Assembly: GCA_021324455.1 (NCBI GenBank) | Contig: JAJPJA010000056.1 | Location: 1 to 40,235 of the forward strand | DNA: 40,235 nt | Direction of reading: 5' to 3' | Source: Pseudomonadota bacterium | GTDB taxonomy: Bacteria > Desulfobacterota > Binatia > Binatales > Binataceae | Shown: in pieces, positions 1 through 8,836 of the stretch | Numbering within the stretch: the stretch's first letter is position 1 | Layout of the letters: each line of letters begins with the position of its first letter | Program-made: the position numbers and the translations under genes | Notes under the pieces: generated by a model | Databases searched by the model: none | Seen by the model: the letters and a program-made list of their open reading frames with translations, nothing else | What the model was told of the DNA's origin: nothing

Positions 1-314
1 ACCTGGGCGCGCGTCACCTTGCCGACCTTGTTCTTGTTGGGAGTGGCGGAGCCTTTGGCGATACCAGCCGCCTTGGCCAGCAGCACCGACGCCGGGGGGC
101 TTTTGGTGATAAACGTGAAGGAACGATCGGCATAGACCGTTACGATCACGGGGATGGTCAATCCCTGCATGTTCTGGGTCTGGGCGTTGAACGCCTTGCA
201 GAACTCCATGATATTGACGCCGCGCTGACCGAGCGCGGGGCCCACCGGCGGCGAGGGGTTGGCCTGTCCCGCCGCAATCTGCAACTTGACCTGTCCGACT
301 ACTTTTTTCGCCAC
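1..314 (-). CDS. rplK: 50S ribosomal protein L11, N-terminal part (runs off the window)
   Basis: L11 sits at the base of the ribosomal GTPase stalk, binds 23S rRNA and helps stimulate translation-factor GTPases. The visible residues start [16 protein letters not shown] and continue through the proline-rich [19 protein letters not shown] segment, which is the N-terminal signature of L11, and then into the start of the C-terminal RNA-binding domain. The 3' end lies beyond position 1. I chose the GTG at 312-314 because a GAGGT ribosome-binding site (complement of 323-327) lies at normal spacing and the protein starts where L11 homologues start. It follows nusG on the same strand, as in most bacteria, but a terminator-like hairpin (356-391) separates the two genes. 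Confidence 0.97.
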   Translation of the reverse strand, partial: MAKKVVGQVKLQIAAGQANPSPPVGPALGQRGVNIMEFCKAFNAQTQNMQGLTIPVIVTVYADRSFTFITKSPPASVLLAKAAGIAKGSATPNKNKVGKVTRAQ

Positions 315-355
315 TTAATTAGACCTCGCGGCGGATCGCCAGGGACCGCGCGCGC

Positions 356-391
356 ATAAAACAAAAGGCAGCTCCGCGATTCGGAGCCGCC
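356..391 (-). terminator. Rho-independent terminator or attenuator after nusG
   Basis: On the minus strand a 10-bp stem (one G-T pair) with a 5-base loop, complement of 367-391, is followed by TTTTGTTTTA. It starts 5 bases past the nusG stop codon. This is a textbook intrinsic terminator and would separate secE-nusG from the rplK operon, or attenuate read-through into it. Confidence 0.8.
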
Positions 392-395
392 GCGT

Positions 396-992
396 TCAGG
401 CCTTTTCGACCTGAATAAAATCCAGCTCTACCGGCGTTGCCCGGCCGAAAATCGATATCAGCACCCGCACCTTGCCTTTATCCGGCCGGACTTCTTCAAC
501 CGTACCGTTAAAGTCCTGGAATGGGCCGTCGATTACCTTGACCGATTCGCCCACCTCGAACAAGACCTTGGGCCGCGGCTTGAGCGCCCCCTCCTGCATC
601 TGCTCACGCATGTCCCGGACTTCCGATTCCGGGACCTCGGGCGGGGCGGTGGAATGCCCCACGAAGCCGGTAATCTTGGGCGTGCTGCGGATTACGTGCC
701 AGGTATCGTCGGTCAACTCCATGTTGACGAAGATATAGCCGGGGAAGAACTTGCGGCTGGAGACCTTGCGCTGCCCCCCTTTGCCCAGTTCGGTGACCTT
801 TTCCACCGGCACCAGAATTTCGAAATTACCCTGGGCGTCGCGGCCGAACTTGTCTTCCATCTTGAGGTTGCGGATGCGCTCCTCAAGCGCGGCCTTGGCT
901 TTGTGCTCATAGCCGGAGTAGGTATGGATCACATACCATTTCTTGGCCCCATGCTCTGCGGCCGGCTTCTCGGTATTAGTCGCTTGACTCAC
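396..992 (-). CDS. nusG: Transcription termination/antitermination protein NusG
   Basis: NusG binds RNA polymerase through its N-terminal NGN domain and contacts Rho or ribosomal protein S10 through its C-terminal KOW domain. The 198-residue protein has the NGN domain at about residues 18-120, with WYVIHTYSGYE at the start and RKFFPGYIFV in the middle. The KOW domain (VKVIDGPFQDFNGTVEEV) lies at about 148-196. The length is normal. The start is a GTG at 990-992, since no in-frame ATG occurs before the conserved domain. About 20 extra residues precede the domain, which is common. It lies between secE and rplK, the classical neighbours, and is followed at once by a terminator. Confidence 0.98.
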   Translation of the reverse strand: MSQATNTEKPAAEHGAKKWYVIHTYSGYEHKAKAALEERIRNLKMEDKFGRDAQGNFEILVPVEKVTELGKGGQRKVSSRKFFPGYIFVNMELTDDTWHVIRSTPKITGFVGHSTAPPEVPESEVRDMREQMQEGALKPRPKVLFEVGESVKVIDGPFQDFNGTVEEVRPDKGKVRVLISIFGRATPVELDFIQVEKA

Positions 993-1037
993 AGCGGTTC
1001 TCTAAGAAAAAAATTTCCTCTGCGGCCCCCTTTCAGC

Positions 1038-1241
1038 TTAACTCAGCAATTGCCGGACTATGCGCGTGGCGAAAAAATCGATCACGCCCAACCATCCCGC
1101 CATCAGCAGCGTCACCACCACCACCACGATGGTGGCGCGCAGCGTCTCTTTGGGCGAGGAGAAATGGACCTTGGATAGCTCGGTCCACGACTCCTTGACG
1201 AAACTGACACCCTGATTGAAGTAACCCTTTATCTTATCCAT
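1038..1241 (-). CDS. secE: Preprotein translocase subunit SecE
   Basis: SecE stabilises the SecY channel in the inner membrane. The 67-residue product has the short single-helix bacterial form. An amphipathic segment with FVKESWTELSKVHFSSPKET is followed by one transmembrane helix (about residues 37-57, TIVVVVVTLLMAGWLGVIDF). The ATG at 1239-1241 is chosen because any longer start would run into the tRNA-Trp gene upstream. It sits between tRNA-Trp and nusG, as in many bacteria. Confidence 0.96.
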   Translation of the reverse strand: MDKIKGYFNQGVSFVKESWTELSKVHFSSPKETLRATIVVVVVTLLMAGWLGVIDFFATRIVRQLLS

Positions 1242-1268
1242 TGCCGACAACTTTTCCAACCGCGGGTT

Positions 1269-1346
1269 TGGCGGGCCAGGCAGGATTCGAACCTGCAACC
1301 CTCGGATTTGGAGTCCGATGCTCTGTCCAATTAGAGCTACTGACCC
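1269..1346 (-). tRNA. tRNA-Trp (anticodon CCA)
   Basis: The minus strand folds as a full cloverleaf. The acceptor arms are GGGTCAG and CTGGCCC, the anticodon loop reads CTCCAAA with anticodon CCA, and the T arm contains GGTTCGAATCC. The discriminator is G and the 3' CCA is encoded (complement of 1269-1271). It lies between rpmG and secE, a common position for tRNA-Trp. Confidence 0.97.
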
Positions 1347-1384
1347 TTTCGCACCTCAAATCTGGCTGGCAGCCCCCAGCGCCA

Positions 1385-1537
1385 TCAGACCTTGGTTTCC
1401 TTGTGCATCGTATGCGAGCGGCAGAAGGGGCAGAATTTTTTCATTCCGATCTTATCAGGCTGGCGCTTTTTGTTCTTGGTGGTGGTGTAATTGCGCCGCT
1501 TGCACCCTTCGCACGACAGTCCAATTAAGTCTCTCAT
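1385..1537 (-). CDS. rpmG: 50S ribosomal protein L33
   Basis: L33 is a small zinc-ribbon protein of the large ribosomal subunit near the E site. The 50-residue product begins [17 protein letters not shown] and has [21 protein letters not shown]. The two CxxC pairs (CEGC and CPFC) mark it as the zinc-binding form. It ends HKETKV, close to the usual L33 C-terminus. The ATG is at 1535-1537. It lies 30 bases downstream of tRNA-Thr(GGT) and just before tRNA-Trp, in the place where tuf would normally come first. Confidence 0.96.
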   Translation of the reverse strand: MRDLIGLSCEGCKRRNYTTTKNKKRQPDKIGMKKFCPFCRSHTMHKETKV

Positions 1538-1567
1538 AAGCAACCTGCGCTTGGTTCAATTTAACAA

Positions 1568-1640
<73 letters not shown>

Positions 1641-1651
1641 ACACACCAAAC

Positions 1652-1727
1652 TGGAGCGGGAAACGGGACTCGAACCCGCGACCCCGAGCTTGGAAGGCTC
1701 GCGCTCTACCAACTGAGCTATTCCCGC
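1652..1727 (-). tRNA. tRNA-Gly (anticodon TCC)
   Basis: The minus strand gives acceptor arms GCGGGAA/TTCCCGC, the D arm GCTCAGTTGGTAGAGC, the anticodon loop CTTCCAA (anticodon TCC) and the T arm GGGTTCGAGTCCC. The 3' TCCA is encoded. Third in the minus-strand order Thr, Tyr, Gly, Thr. Confidence 0.97.
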
Positions 1728-1750
1728 TCTCCGCGTGATACCCTTGATGG

Positions 1751-1836
<86 letters not shown>

Positions 1837-1941
1837 GCTGTTTAAACGGCCATCAACGACAAAAATCGGCCATTTCCCTTTTCAATGGCCTCCAATCCGG
1901 TTTAGATCACCATCGATCCGGCCCAGGCTGTGGCCAAACCA

Positions 1942-2013
1942 AGCCGATGGCCAGAATCGAACTGGCAACCTACTGATTACAAGTCAGTTGCTCTACCGTT
2001 GAGCTACATCGGC
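1942..2013 (-). tRNA. tRNA-Thr (anticodon TGT)
   Basis: The minus strand gives acceptor arms GCCGATG/CATCGGC, the anticodon stem CTGAC with loop TTGTAAT (anticodon TGT) and the T arm GCCAGTTCGATTCTGGC. The discriminator is T and CCA is not encoded. It is the first tRNA of the cluster, right behind the promoter at 2033-2060. Confidence 0.96.
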
Positions 2014-2032
2014 CCAGAGCTGAATTGATACA

Positions 2033-2060
2033 TTTATGCCGCTGATCGGGGATGTGTCAA
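2033..2060 (-). promoter_or_regulatory. Sigma-70 promoter of the tRNA/rpmG/secE/nusG unit
   Basis: On the minus strand a perfect TTGACA (complement of 2055-2060) is followed after 16 bases by CATAAA (complement of 2033-2038, 4 of 6 to TATAAT). The expected start of transcription falls 10-15 bases before tRNA-Thr(TGT). A perfect -35 box is typical of stable-RNA promoters. Confidence 0.65.
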
Positions 2061-2150
2061 GAAAGGTCCGGCCATTTGCCTGGCCACAAGCACCATCCTG
2101 GCCGCGCCAGGGGACTACTGAGGGCCGGAGCGCAAATCGCCCGGCCTTGC

Positions 2151-2993
2151 TTACGCCAGCGTCGCGCGGCGGCGGTTGATCTCGAACAACGCTATCCCGC
2201 TTGCCACCGCGACGTTGAGTGAGGCGACCTTCCCGGACATCGGGATTCTGACCAGGAAGTCGGCGCGTGCCTTGACCAGACGGCGCAAACCCTCCCCCTC
2301 CGCCCCCACCACCAGCGCCAGGCGCCGGCTCACATCGAGCTGATAGAGGTTCACTTCGCCCTCGGGCGCCAGCGCTGCCACCCAGTAATCCTCCTGCTTG
2401 AGCCGCTCCAGCATCTGCGCGACATTGCCGCAGCGGGCGACCCGCAGATGCGCCCACGCGCCGGCCGAGGTCTTGATGGCTGCCGGGGTGATGTCGGCAG
2501 TGCGGTCGCGCGCCAGGATCAGGCCGCCCAGACCGGCGCATTCAGCCGCACGGAGAATCGCGCCGAGATTGCGCGGATCGGTAACGCCGTCGATCAGCAG
2601 CAGCGGGTCAGGCCGCGCCCCGATCAGCTCCTCCAAATCGGCATAGCGATAGGGGCGCACCTGCGCGACCATTCCCTGATGCCGTGCCTGGGAACCCGCC
2701 ATCCGGGCCAGCTCCGCCTCCTCCACCGCCATCACCCGCCCGCCCGCGCCCTGCACCCGCGCGATTTCAGCCGCGAACCGGGTGTGATCGCGCTCCCTGA
2801 TGAACAGGGTCTTGACGGCGGCCGGATCGACCGCGAGCATCTCGCGCACCGGCTCCAGTCCGAACACGATTTGCGCACGCTCGCCGGCGCGCTGATGCGG
2901 CAGCGGGCTGACCCGGCCCTTAAGCGGGGCTTTCACTTGACCGGCGGCGCGGGCGCCCCCCGGGTTGGCGCGTCTTTCGCGTCGCATCTTCAT
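2151..2993 (-). CDS. rlmB: 23S rRNA 2'-O-ribose methyltransferase, SpoU/TrmH family (RlmB-like)
   Basis: RlmB methylates the ribose of a conserved guanosine in domain V of 23S rRNA using S-adenosylmethionine. The 280-residue protein has a basic N-terminal tail (1-40), the small substrate-binding domain (about 41-120, QIVFGLEPVREMLAV) and the knotted SPOUT domain. The three SpoU motifs are present: DGVTDPRNLGAILRAAE (about 134-150), VVGAEGEGLRRLV (about 228-240) and IPMSGKVASLNVAVASGIAL (about 250-269). The asparagine in motif 1 and serine/asparagine in motif 3 are conserved. It lies just upstream of the tRNA cluster on the same strand. The tRNAs have their own promoter, so it is probably a separate unit. 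The exact methylation site is inferred from the family. Confidence 0.9.
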   Translation of the reverse strand: MKMRRERRANPGGARAAGQVKAPLKGRVSPLPHQRAGERAQIVFGLEPVREMLAVDPAAVKTLFIRERDHTRFAAEIARVQGAGGRVMAVEEAELARMAGSQARHQGMVAQVRPYRYADLEELIGARPDPLLLIDGVTDPRNLGAILRAAECAGLGGLILARDRTADITPAAIKTSAGAWAHLRVARCGNVAQMLERLKQEDYWVAALAPEGEVNLYQLDVSRRLALVVGAEGEGLRRLVKARADFLVRIPMSGKVASLNVAVASGIALFEINRRRATLA

Positions 2994-3113
2994 CGTCCGA
3001 TTATCTCACCTCCAGGCGCTGTCCGCGCAACCGCGCCGGCCGCCTTGATTTGTTCGCTCCTGTGGGACAAAACCTTAAGAGTAGTCTGCGCGCGCGGGTT
3101 CAGGCCAATATCG

Positions 3114-4292
3114 GTGTACCGTTTCAAAACGCTCGATTTCTACGTCTTTCGCGAAGTGCTGAGTCCCCTGTGCATGGGGCTGCTGGTGCTCACCTTCGCG
3201 CTGGTGGTGGGCCGTTTGCTCAAGCTGATCGAGATGATGGTCAACCACGGCGTGACCCCGTTGGAAATCCTGCAGCTGCTGGGCTACATCGTACCCGGCT
3301 TTCTGGAGCTGACCCTGCCAATGGCGATCCTGTTGGGGACGCTTTTGGGTTTCGGCCGGATGTCCGCCGATCACGAGCTGATCGCGGCGCGCGCCTGCGG
3401 TATCAGCCTTTACCGCCTGACGGCGCCGGTGATGGTGCTGGCCGCCGCCACCTACCTGTTGGCGAGCTGGATGGCGTTTTCGGTGCGGCCCTGGGCCAAT
3501 TCCAATCTGCGCGCGCAGCTTTATCATCTGGTGCGATCCAACGCCACCGCCGGACTCAAGGAAAAAGTCTTCAACCGCAGCTTTTCCGGGCTGGTGGTAT
3601 ACGTCGATCGGATCAAGCCGCCGGACACGCGCCTGGCCGGCATCCTGATCTCCGACGAACGCAATCCGCGTGAAACCTCCACCATCGTCGCCCGCAAGGG
3701 CCTGGTGGTTCCCGACGAGAAGAACGAAACCATCACCATCCGTCTGACCGACGGATCGGTGTTCGGCACCGACGCCGACGGCGCCGGCACTCACATCTCG
3801 CGCTTCGGCACCTACGACCTGACGATCCATCCGGGCGAGGCGTTGGGCGTGATCCATCACGATCCGACCGAGATGAGCGTGGCGGAACTGCGCCGCCTGA
3901 TAGCGCACGGCCGCGCCTCGGGACATCGCGACTACGAGGCCGAAACCGAGTATGCGCAGAAGTACACGGTTCCGGTGGCGACGCTGCTGTTCGCGCTGCT
4001 GGGCGTTACGATGGGGCTCAAGCCGGCGCGCGGCGGCCAGTCGGAGCGCTTCGGCATCTGCCTTGGCTTCTTCTTCCTCTACTACGTCCTGATGAAGGCG
4101 GGCGAGGCGATGGCGCAGGCGGGGCGGCTTAACGCCTTTGCCGCCATGAGCATCCCCGACGTCGTCTTCGCGGTGATGGCGATATGGCTGTTCCATCGCA
4201 GCGCCACCGACCGCGCCGACCAGAGCCGCGGCCCGGGCGACGCCATCTGGGATCTGGTGGAGCGCATCGGACCCCATCGCGAGGCCGCATGA
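3114..4292 (+). CDS. lptF: LPS export permease LptF
   Basis: LptF and LptG form the membrane part of the LptB2FG ABC transporter, which extracts LPS from the inner membrane. The 392-residue product has three N-terminal transmembrane helices (about residues 12-110), a periplasmic beta-jellyroll domain (about 120-270) and three C-terminal helices (about 280-375). Family features include FYVFREVLSP near the start, ELTLPMAILLGTLLGFGRMS, and PVATLLFALLGVTMGL before helix 4. The reading frame stays open far upstream, but that part is antisense to rlmB. The GTG at 3114 places the start just ahead of the first helix. The ribosome-binding site is weak. It overlaps lptG by ATGA, so the two are translationally coupled. 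Confidence 0.95.
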   Translation: MYRFKTLDFYVFREVLSPLCMGLLVLTFALVVGRLLKLIEMMVNHGVTPLEILQLLGYIVPGFLELTLPMAILLGTLLGFGRMSADHELIAARACGISLYRLTAPVMVLAAATYLLASWMAFSVRPWANSNLRAQLYHLVRSNATAGLKEKVFNRSFSGLVVYVDRIKPPDTRLAGILISDERNPRETSTIVARKGLVVPDEKNETITIRLTDGSVFGTDADGAGTHISRFGTYDLTIHPGEALGVIHHDPTEMSVAELRRLIAHGRASGHRDYEAETEYAQKYTVPVATLLFALLGVTMGLKPARGGQSERFGICLGFFFLYYVLMKAGEAMAQAGRLNAFAAMSIPDVVFAVMAIWLFHRSATDRADQSRGPGDAIWDLVERIGPHREAA

Positions 4293-5392
4293 ACGAGCGT
4301 CCGCGCCTGTCGCCCACCGTGGACCGCTTTCTGGTGATGCGCTTCATGGAGCCGTTCGCCTTCTCGCTGGGCGCGTTTACCGCCGTCTACGTGCTGGGCG
4401 ATTTCTTCGAGCGTTTCGACGAGCTGGTCCAGTATCAGGGTTTGAACTGGATCGGGATGGAATACTTCCTCCTGAAACTGCCGCTGATCATCTCGCAGGT
4501 GCTGCCCATCGCATGTCTGGTCGGCGTGCTGCTGGCCTTCGCGTTGCTCAACCGCAGCGGCGAAGTGCTGGCGTTCCAGGGGCTGGGCATCAGCCGCCTG
4601 GAGATGGCCGCGCCGGTGCTGGTTCTGGCGCTGGTGATCTCGCTGCTGGACTTCGGTTTCAGCGAAACGGTGGTGCCGTTCACAACCCGGCAGGCGCGCT
4701 ATCTCTACACGGTGCAGATCAAGAAGGGGGTGCAGAAGGGGGTGTTCGCGTTTCATCGGCTGTGGCTGCGTTCGCGCGACGGCTTTCTGAGCGTCGACCA
4801 TTACGACGGCCGCACGCCGCCGCGCCTGTACGGCGTCACCTTTCTGCATCTGGGGCCCGACCACAACCTGATCGACGTGCACAAGGCGGACGGCGCGGTG
4901 TGGGACGGCCATCAATGGCACATCAGCGAAGCGCACATCCTGCGCATCGGCGACGACGGTTCGGTAAGCGCGCTGAGCGAGAGCGCATTTCCGATCGAAT
5001 TCCGCCCGGCCGATTTTATCCTGGTGCGCCAGGACCCCGAGGAGTTCAGCCTGAGTGAACTCAATCACTACATCCATTCGCTCAAGCGCAAGGGGCTGGC
5101 GCCGGGCGGCTACGTGGTCGATCGCGATCTGAAATTCGCCACCCCGCTGGCCTGTCTGATCATGGTGGCGCTGGGCGTCGCCTTAAGCATCGATCCGCTG
5201 CCGCGCCATTTAAGTTTGGGCCGCAGCTTCGGACTGGGATTGATCATCGGGTTCGGTTACTGGGTGGTCCTGGGCTTCACGTCCTCCTTCGGCCATTCCG
5301 GGGTACTGCCCCCGTGGATGGCGGCGTGGCTGCCCAACGCGGTGTTCGGCACCCTGGCGGTGTCAATCTTCCTGTTCGGCGAGGAGCATTGA
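4289..5392 (+). CDS. lptG: LPS export permease LptG
   Basis: The second permease half of LptB2FG. The 367-residue product has the same layout as LptF: three transmembrane helices (about 10-110), a periplasmic jellyroll (about 120-265) and three more helices (about 275-360). Recognisable segments are TVDRFLVMRFMEPF, LPIACLVGVLLAFALLNRSGE and a C-terminal LGRSFGLGLIIGFGYWV. The ATG at 4289 overlaps the lptF stop as ATGA. The ATPase LptB is not in the window. The gene ends 25 bases before the convergent DUF1614 gene. Confidence 0.95.
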   Translation: MNERPRLSPTVDRFLVMRFMEPFAFSLGAFTAVYVLGDFFERFDELVQYQGLNWIGMEYFLLKLPLIISQVLPIACLVGVLLAFALLNRSGEVLAFQGLGISRLEMAAPVLVLALVISLLDFGFSETVVPFTTRQARYLYTVQIKKGVQKGVFAFHRLWLRSRDGFLSVDHYDGRTPPRLYGVTFLHLGPDHNLIDVHKADGAVWDGHQWHISEAHILRIGDDGSVSALSESAFPIEFRPADFILVRQDPEEFSLSELNHYIHSLKRKGLAPGGYVVDRDLKFATPLACLIMVALGVALSIDPLPRHLSLGRSFGLGLIIGFGYWVVLGFTSSFGHSGVLPPWMAAWLPNAVFGTLAVSIFLFGEEH

Positions 5393-5417
5393 AGGGCGTT
5401 CCGGAAACAGCGCCGGG

Positions 5418-6092
5418 CTAGGCCAGCAGCACCGCGACGATGCCGGTCAGGAAGATGCCGTCAAAGGTGCCGGCGCCGCCAATCGACGCCACTGGAGCGC
5501 CCAAATCCGTCAGGCGGCCGAGGTTCATGATGTCGGCGCCGATCAGCGTGCCCATCACGCCGCCGATATAAGCGACCGGCGCGGCGTGCTGCGCTCCACC
5601 CAGAAAATAGCCGGCCAGCGCGGCCACAATTGGCGGGATAAACATCGGCGTCGCGATTCCCATCCCGGGTATCGGCCGCGCCGATCGGTTCACCACCAGC
5701 GTTACAATCGCGGTCGCCAGGATCGCGCTGCCCAGGATTTCGGGCTGATGCACCACAACATAGATCGCTATCAACAGCGGAACGATCGCGCCGCCCACGT
5801 TGATCGCCAGCATGGTGGAGTCCTCCCATCGCCGCGGCGGCAGCCGGTAGCGGATACCGTAGCTGCTGACCACCATCGCGGGATGCGGCTGGCCGCCGCG
5901 CAGCCGGGCTAGCGGAATGTTGACGTAGCTGCCGATTAGACTGGCCAGCAGGGCCAGAAACGCCAGCTCCGGCGGCAGCCCCGCCAGGGTAAAGGCGTAA
6001 TTGATCACGTGGATTTCGATCAGCGCGAACAAAAACGCCAGCACCGCGAAGAACAGGAACACGTAGATGAACAGGAATGGCCCGAAAATCAT
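5418..6092 (-). CDS. DUF1614-family integral membrane protein
   Basis: A 224-residue protein with six or more predicted transmembrane helices. The glycine-rich C-terminal half has ADIMNLGRL and SIGGAGTFDGIFLTGIVAVLLA, which I recognise as the DUF1614 signature. No reaction is known for the family. I chose the ATG at 6090-6092 (MIFGPFLFIYV) over one 16 residues upstream because the protein then opens with its first transmembrane helix. It is divergent from aroE and convergent with lptG, so it is probably transcribed alone. Confidence 0.8.
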   Translation of the reverse strand: MIFGPFLFIYVFLFFAVLAFLFALIEIHVINYAFTLAGLPPELAFLALLASLIGSYVNIPLARLRGGQPHPAMVVSSYGIRYRLPPRRWEDSTMLAINVGGAIVPLLIAIYVVVHQPEILGSAILATAIVTLVVNRSARPIPGMGIATPMFIPPIVAALAGYFLGGAQHAAPVAYIGGVMGTLIGADIMNLGRLTDLGAPVASIGGAGTFDGIFLTGIVAVLLA

Positions 6093-6180
6093 CGCCCGAT
6101 GATAGCAGAGACCCGCCGCCGCTCCATCGGCTTGTAACAAATCCGTACGCCCGCTTAGATCGCCCCGGGATGTTCAACTG

Positions 6181-7080
6181 ATGGCCATGGCAATTGGCGG
6201 CGGCACCGCACTGACCGGCATCTTCGGCGACCCCGTGGCGCATTCGGCGTCGCCCGCGATGCATAACGCGGCTTACGCCGCACTCGGCATGGACCGCGCC
6301 TACGTGCCCTTCCGCGTCACACCCGATCAGCTCCCGGCGGCATTGCGGGCAATCCGCGCGCTGGGCTTGTTGGGGGTGAACATCACCGTGCCGCACAAGG
6401 AACGCGCCGCGCGCCAGCTCCGCAATCTCAGCGCCGAGGCCAGGCAACTGGCGGCCGTGAACTGCGTGATTGCGCGCCGCGACAGTCTGTTCGGCGACAA
6501 TACCGACGCGCGCGGAATGGCGCAGGACCTGACCGAACTGGCGGCGCCCGTCAAGGGCCAGACTGCCATCGTGATCGGCGCCGGCGGCGGCGCGGCGGCC
6601 GCGATGCTGGCGCTGCGGCGGCTGGGCGCGCGCCGCGTTATCATCGCAAACCGCACCCCGCGGCGCGCAAAAAAACTGGCCTCGCGTTTCCGATCGATGC
6701 GCATCGAAGTCCGCCCGCTGGACCATCTGAAGCGTCCGCACCTGATCGCCGGGGCCGCGACCATCATCAACGCCACGCCCATCGGTCTGGATGCGGGCGC
6801 CTTCATGCCGATCGCGTACGACGCCGCACAACAGGGATGTTTTTTCTACGATCTGATCTACGCCGCCGCGCCCACGCCGTTCCTGCGCCCCGCCCTGGAG
6901 CGCGGTCTGCCCGCCGCCGACGGCGCCGGGATGCTGCTCTACCAGGGCGCGCTCGCCTTCGAGTTGTTCAACGGCGTGCGGGCGCCGCTGGACGCGATGC
7001 GCGCCGCCCTCAATGCACGGCTGGGCCGAAGCTCTACCAGTGCGACAGGATATCGCCGGCGCGATCCGCTACCGCCATGA
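6181..7080 (+). CDS. aroE: Shikimate dehydrogenase
   Basis: Reduces 3-dehydroshikimate to shikimate with NADPH in aromatic amino-acid synthesis. The 299-residue protein has the shikimate-binding HSASP motif (21-25), the catalytic lysine in VPHKE (Lys73) and the paired aspartate in DNTDARG (Asp109). The nucleotide-binding loop GAGGGAAAA lies near 128-136. INATPIGL near 195-202 and GMLLYQGALAFELF near 244-257 complete the family pattern. The start could be the ATG at 6181 or the one at 6187. The last 47 bases overlap tail-to-tail with the GMC oxidoreductase gene, so the C-terminal tail (STSATGYRRRDPLPP) is probably not conserved. Confidence 0.95.
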   Translation: MAMAIGGGTALTGIFGDPVAHSASPAMHNAAYAALGMDRAYVPFRVTPDQLPAALRAIRALGLLGVNITVPHKERAARQLRNLSAEARQLAAVNCVIARRDSLFGDNTDARGMAQDLTELAAPVKGQTAIVIGAGGGAAAAMLALRRLGARRVIIANRTPRRAKKLASRFRSMRIEVRPLDHLKRPHLIAGAATIINATPIGLDAGAFMPIAYDAAQQGCFFYDLIYAAAPTPFLRPALERGLPAADGAGMLLYQGALAFELFNGVRAPLDAMRAALNARLGRSSTSATGYRRRDPLPP

Positions 7081-8836
7081 TCGTGCCGACCGGATGTCCG
7101 GTTACGATAGTCGGAATCAGTGAGGCGTCCGCCACCGCCACATTCCTGGTACCGCGCAGCAGCAGCGTCTTCGGGTTGACGCCGCCCGGTCCGTCGCTTA
7201 ACGCCGCCGTGCCGCCGAAATGGTTGATGATGAGCCGGTTGTAAAAAACGCCGTCCACCGGGGCCGGACCCGTCACGTAGGCGCGAACGTCGGCCAGCGA
7301 GTTCGGGTCCAGATGCGGATGGCTCAGGCCGCCGGGACCGAACACAATCTTCAAGCCGGGATCCTGTTTGAACATCGCAAGCATATCGAACACCGCCTGC
7401 GCCATCAGGTCGGTATCGGCCGCACCTTCAGGCGTATCGGGCAGATAAATGTTCGGATAATTGACCCTGCCGGCCGCATCGAGCGTGATTACGCCGCGCG
7501 CCCTGGGGTCGAGCAGCATCAGGAACGCGGACAGCGTATTGGGGCCGTAATACCTGCCGCCGGGCGTGCCCGCGCCGTTCGGATTAAGGAAAATTTCCAC
7601 GTCCGGCGTGCCGCCGCCCGAGCTGGCGTAGTTCAGAATGGAGACCGGTTGATACTGAGCGTAGGGACCGCTGTGATTGGCCAGATAGCGCTTGAGGTCC
7701 GAGGCATTGCCCGCATAGTCGCCGTAATTGTACGCCTGGTACGGTATCGGGCCGTCGTAGCTGTAGGTGACCATCGTCATAACGTGGTCGAACACGCCCA
7801 CGCCCACCCTCTGATTGTCGATCGCAAAGGGCGGGCGCGATTGGCCCGGAAAAATCTCCGCCTCGCGTCCGCGCGGCCCCACGCCGCTCAGCAACAAAAG
7901 GCGCACCGTCGCCAGCGCTCCCGCCGCCAGCACCAGCAGTCCGCCCTTGCGCAATCGGGCAGTGCCTGGCGTGCCCGGCTGCGATTGGTCCAGGCTGTCG
8001 CGGCGTCTGTAATGGACCACCTGCGCCTTGCCGTGCTTGTCGAAATCGATTCGGTCCGCCTTGGCAAAGCGCACAATCTCCAGCCCGCCCACCGGTATGC
8101 CGTCGGGATCGACCGCCTCGAAGTAACCGCTGATCGGCCCCGCCCGCCGCCCGTCAACCGCCGCCACGTAGGGCCGGCTGAAATAACCTGGAGGCGTGAA
8201 CGGTCGGCTGGTGTCGGCTTCGACCCAACCCGCCGCGGCGTACAGCGGATGGGCGATCATCGCCGGTCCCGTGTTAAATGCGACGGCGTCGGTGGACGGC
8301 GTGTTGGTGATCGGGATGCGGCTGCGCACGCGCTCGAAATACGGACGCATCCGTTTCCATTCCCATCCCTTGGGCCAGAACCGGTCGAAGATCTCGGGCG
8401 GGTTGGTCTGAAACAGCATGCCGTTGAACTGACTGTTGCCGCCCAGCCCGATACCTTGAAAAGTGAACGGGGTTTCGGTCAGCTGAAAGGGCTTGCCCAG
8501 CGGCATAAATGCCATCTGGGAGTACTCGCCGGGCACGTCGAAGATAGTCAGATCGCGATGCCCCGCGGGCAGCCAGGGCGGAAACGCGTCGCCGCCAATG
8601 CGCGCGGCAGTTTCTCCGCCGGCTTCGATAATCAGAATGCGCTGCTTGCGGCGGCCCGACTCAAGCAGCTTGCTGGCAACGATCGACCCCGCCGTACCGC
8701 CGCCGACGATAATCACGTCGTAAGTTCCGACGGGTTGTTCGACCAACTGCGCGAGTGCCGACAGCGAATGTAGCTGCGAACCGATACCTGCGGCTAATCC
8801 GGCCTGGAGGAGGGTGCGGCGGCTGATTGTTTTCAT
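7034..8836 (-). CDS. Tat-exported GMC-family FAD oxidoreductase
   Basis: A flavin-dependent alcohol or sugar dehydrogenase of the glucose-methanol-choline family, exported to the periplasm; the substrate cannot be read from sequence. The 600-residue protein begins MKTISRRTLLQAG, a twin-arginine signal followed by a hydrophobic stretch. The FAD-binding loop YDVIIVGGGTAGS lies near residues 39-51, and GLGGNSQFNGM near 130 is the usual second FAD segment. The C-terminal active-site histidines are in INHFGGT and TGHPVGTIM. I chose the ATG at 8834-8836 because it directly precedes the Tat motif. No cytochrome or gamma subunit gene is adjacent. The stop lies inside the convergent aroE. Confidence 0.88.
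   Translation of the reverse strand: MKTISRRTLLQAGLAAGIGSQLHSLSALAQLVEQPVGTYDVIIVGGGTAGSIVASKLLESGRRKQRILIIEAGGETAARIGGDAFPPWLPAGHRDLTIFDVPGEYSQMAFMPLGKPFQLTETPFTFQGIGLGGNSQFNGMLFQTNPPEIFDRFWPKGWEWKRMRPYFERVRSRIPITNTPSTDAVAFNTGPAMIAHPLYAAAGWVEADTSRPFTPPGYFSRPYVAAVDGRRAGPISGYFEAVDPDGIPVGGLEIVRFAKADRIDFDKHGKAQVVHYRRRDSLDQSQPGTPGTARLRKGGLLVLAAGALATVRLLLLSGVGPRGREAEIFPGQSRPPFAIDNQRVGVGVFDHVMTMVTYSYDGPIPYQAYNYGDYAGNASDLKRYLANHSGPYAQYQPVSILNYASSGGGTPDVEIFLNPNGAGTPGGRYYGPNTLSAFLMLLDPRARGVITLDAAGRVNYPNIYLPDTPEGAADTDLMAQAVFDMLAMFKQDPGLKIVFGPGGLSHPHLDPNSLADVRAYVTGPAPVDGVFYNRLIINHFGGTAALSDGPGGVNPKTLLLRGTRNVAVADASLIPTIVTGHPVGTIMAVADRAGDILSHW

Noticed and set aside
2448..3113. Upstream extension of the lptF frame
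   Set aside because: It is antisense to rlmB, and LptF homology begins only at the GTG at 3114.
3075..5077. Long His/Gln/Arg-rich frames opposite lptF and lptG
   Set aside because: Compositional shadows of leucine/valine-rich membrane proteins, with no conserved domain.
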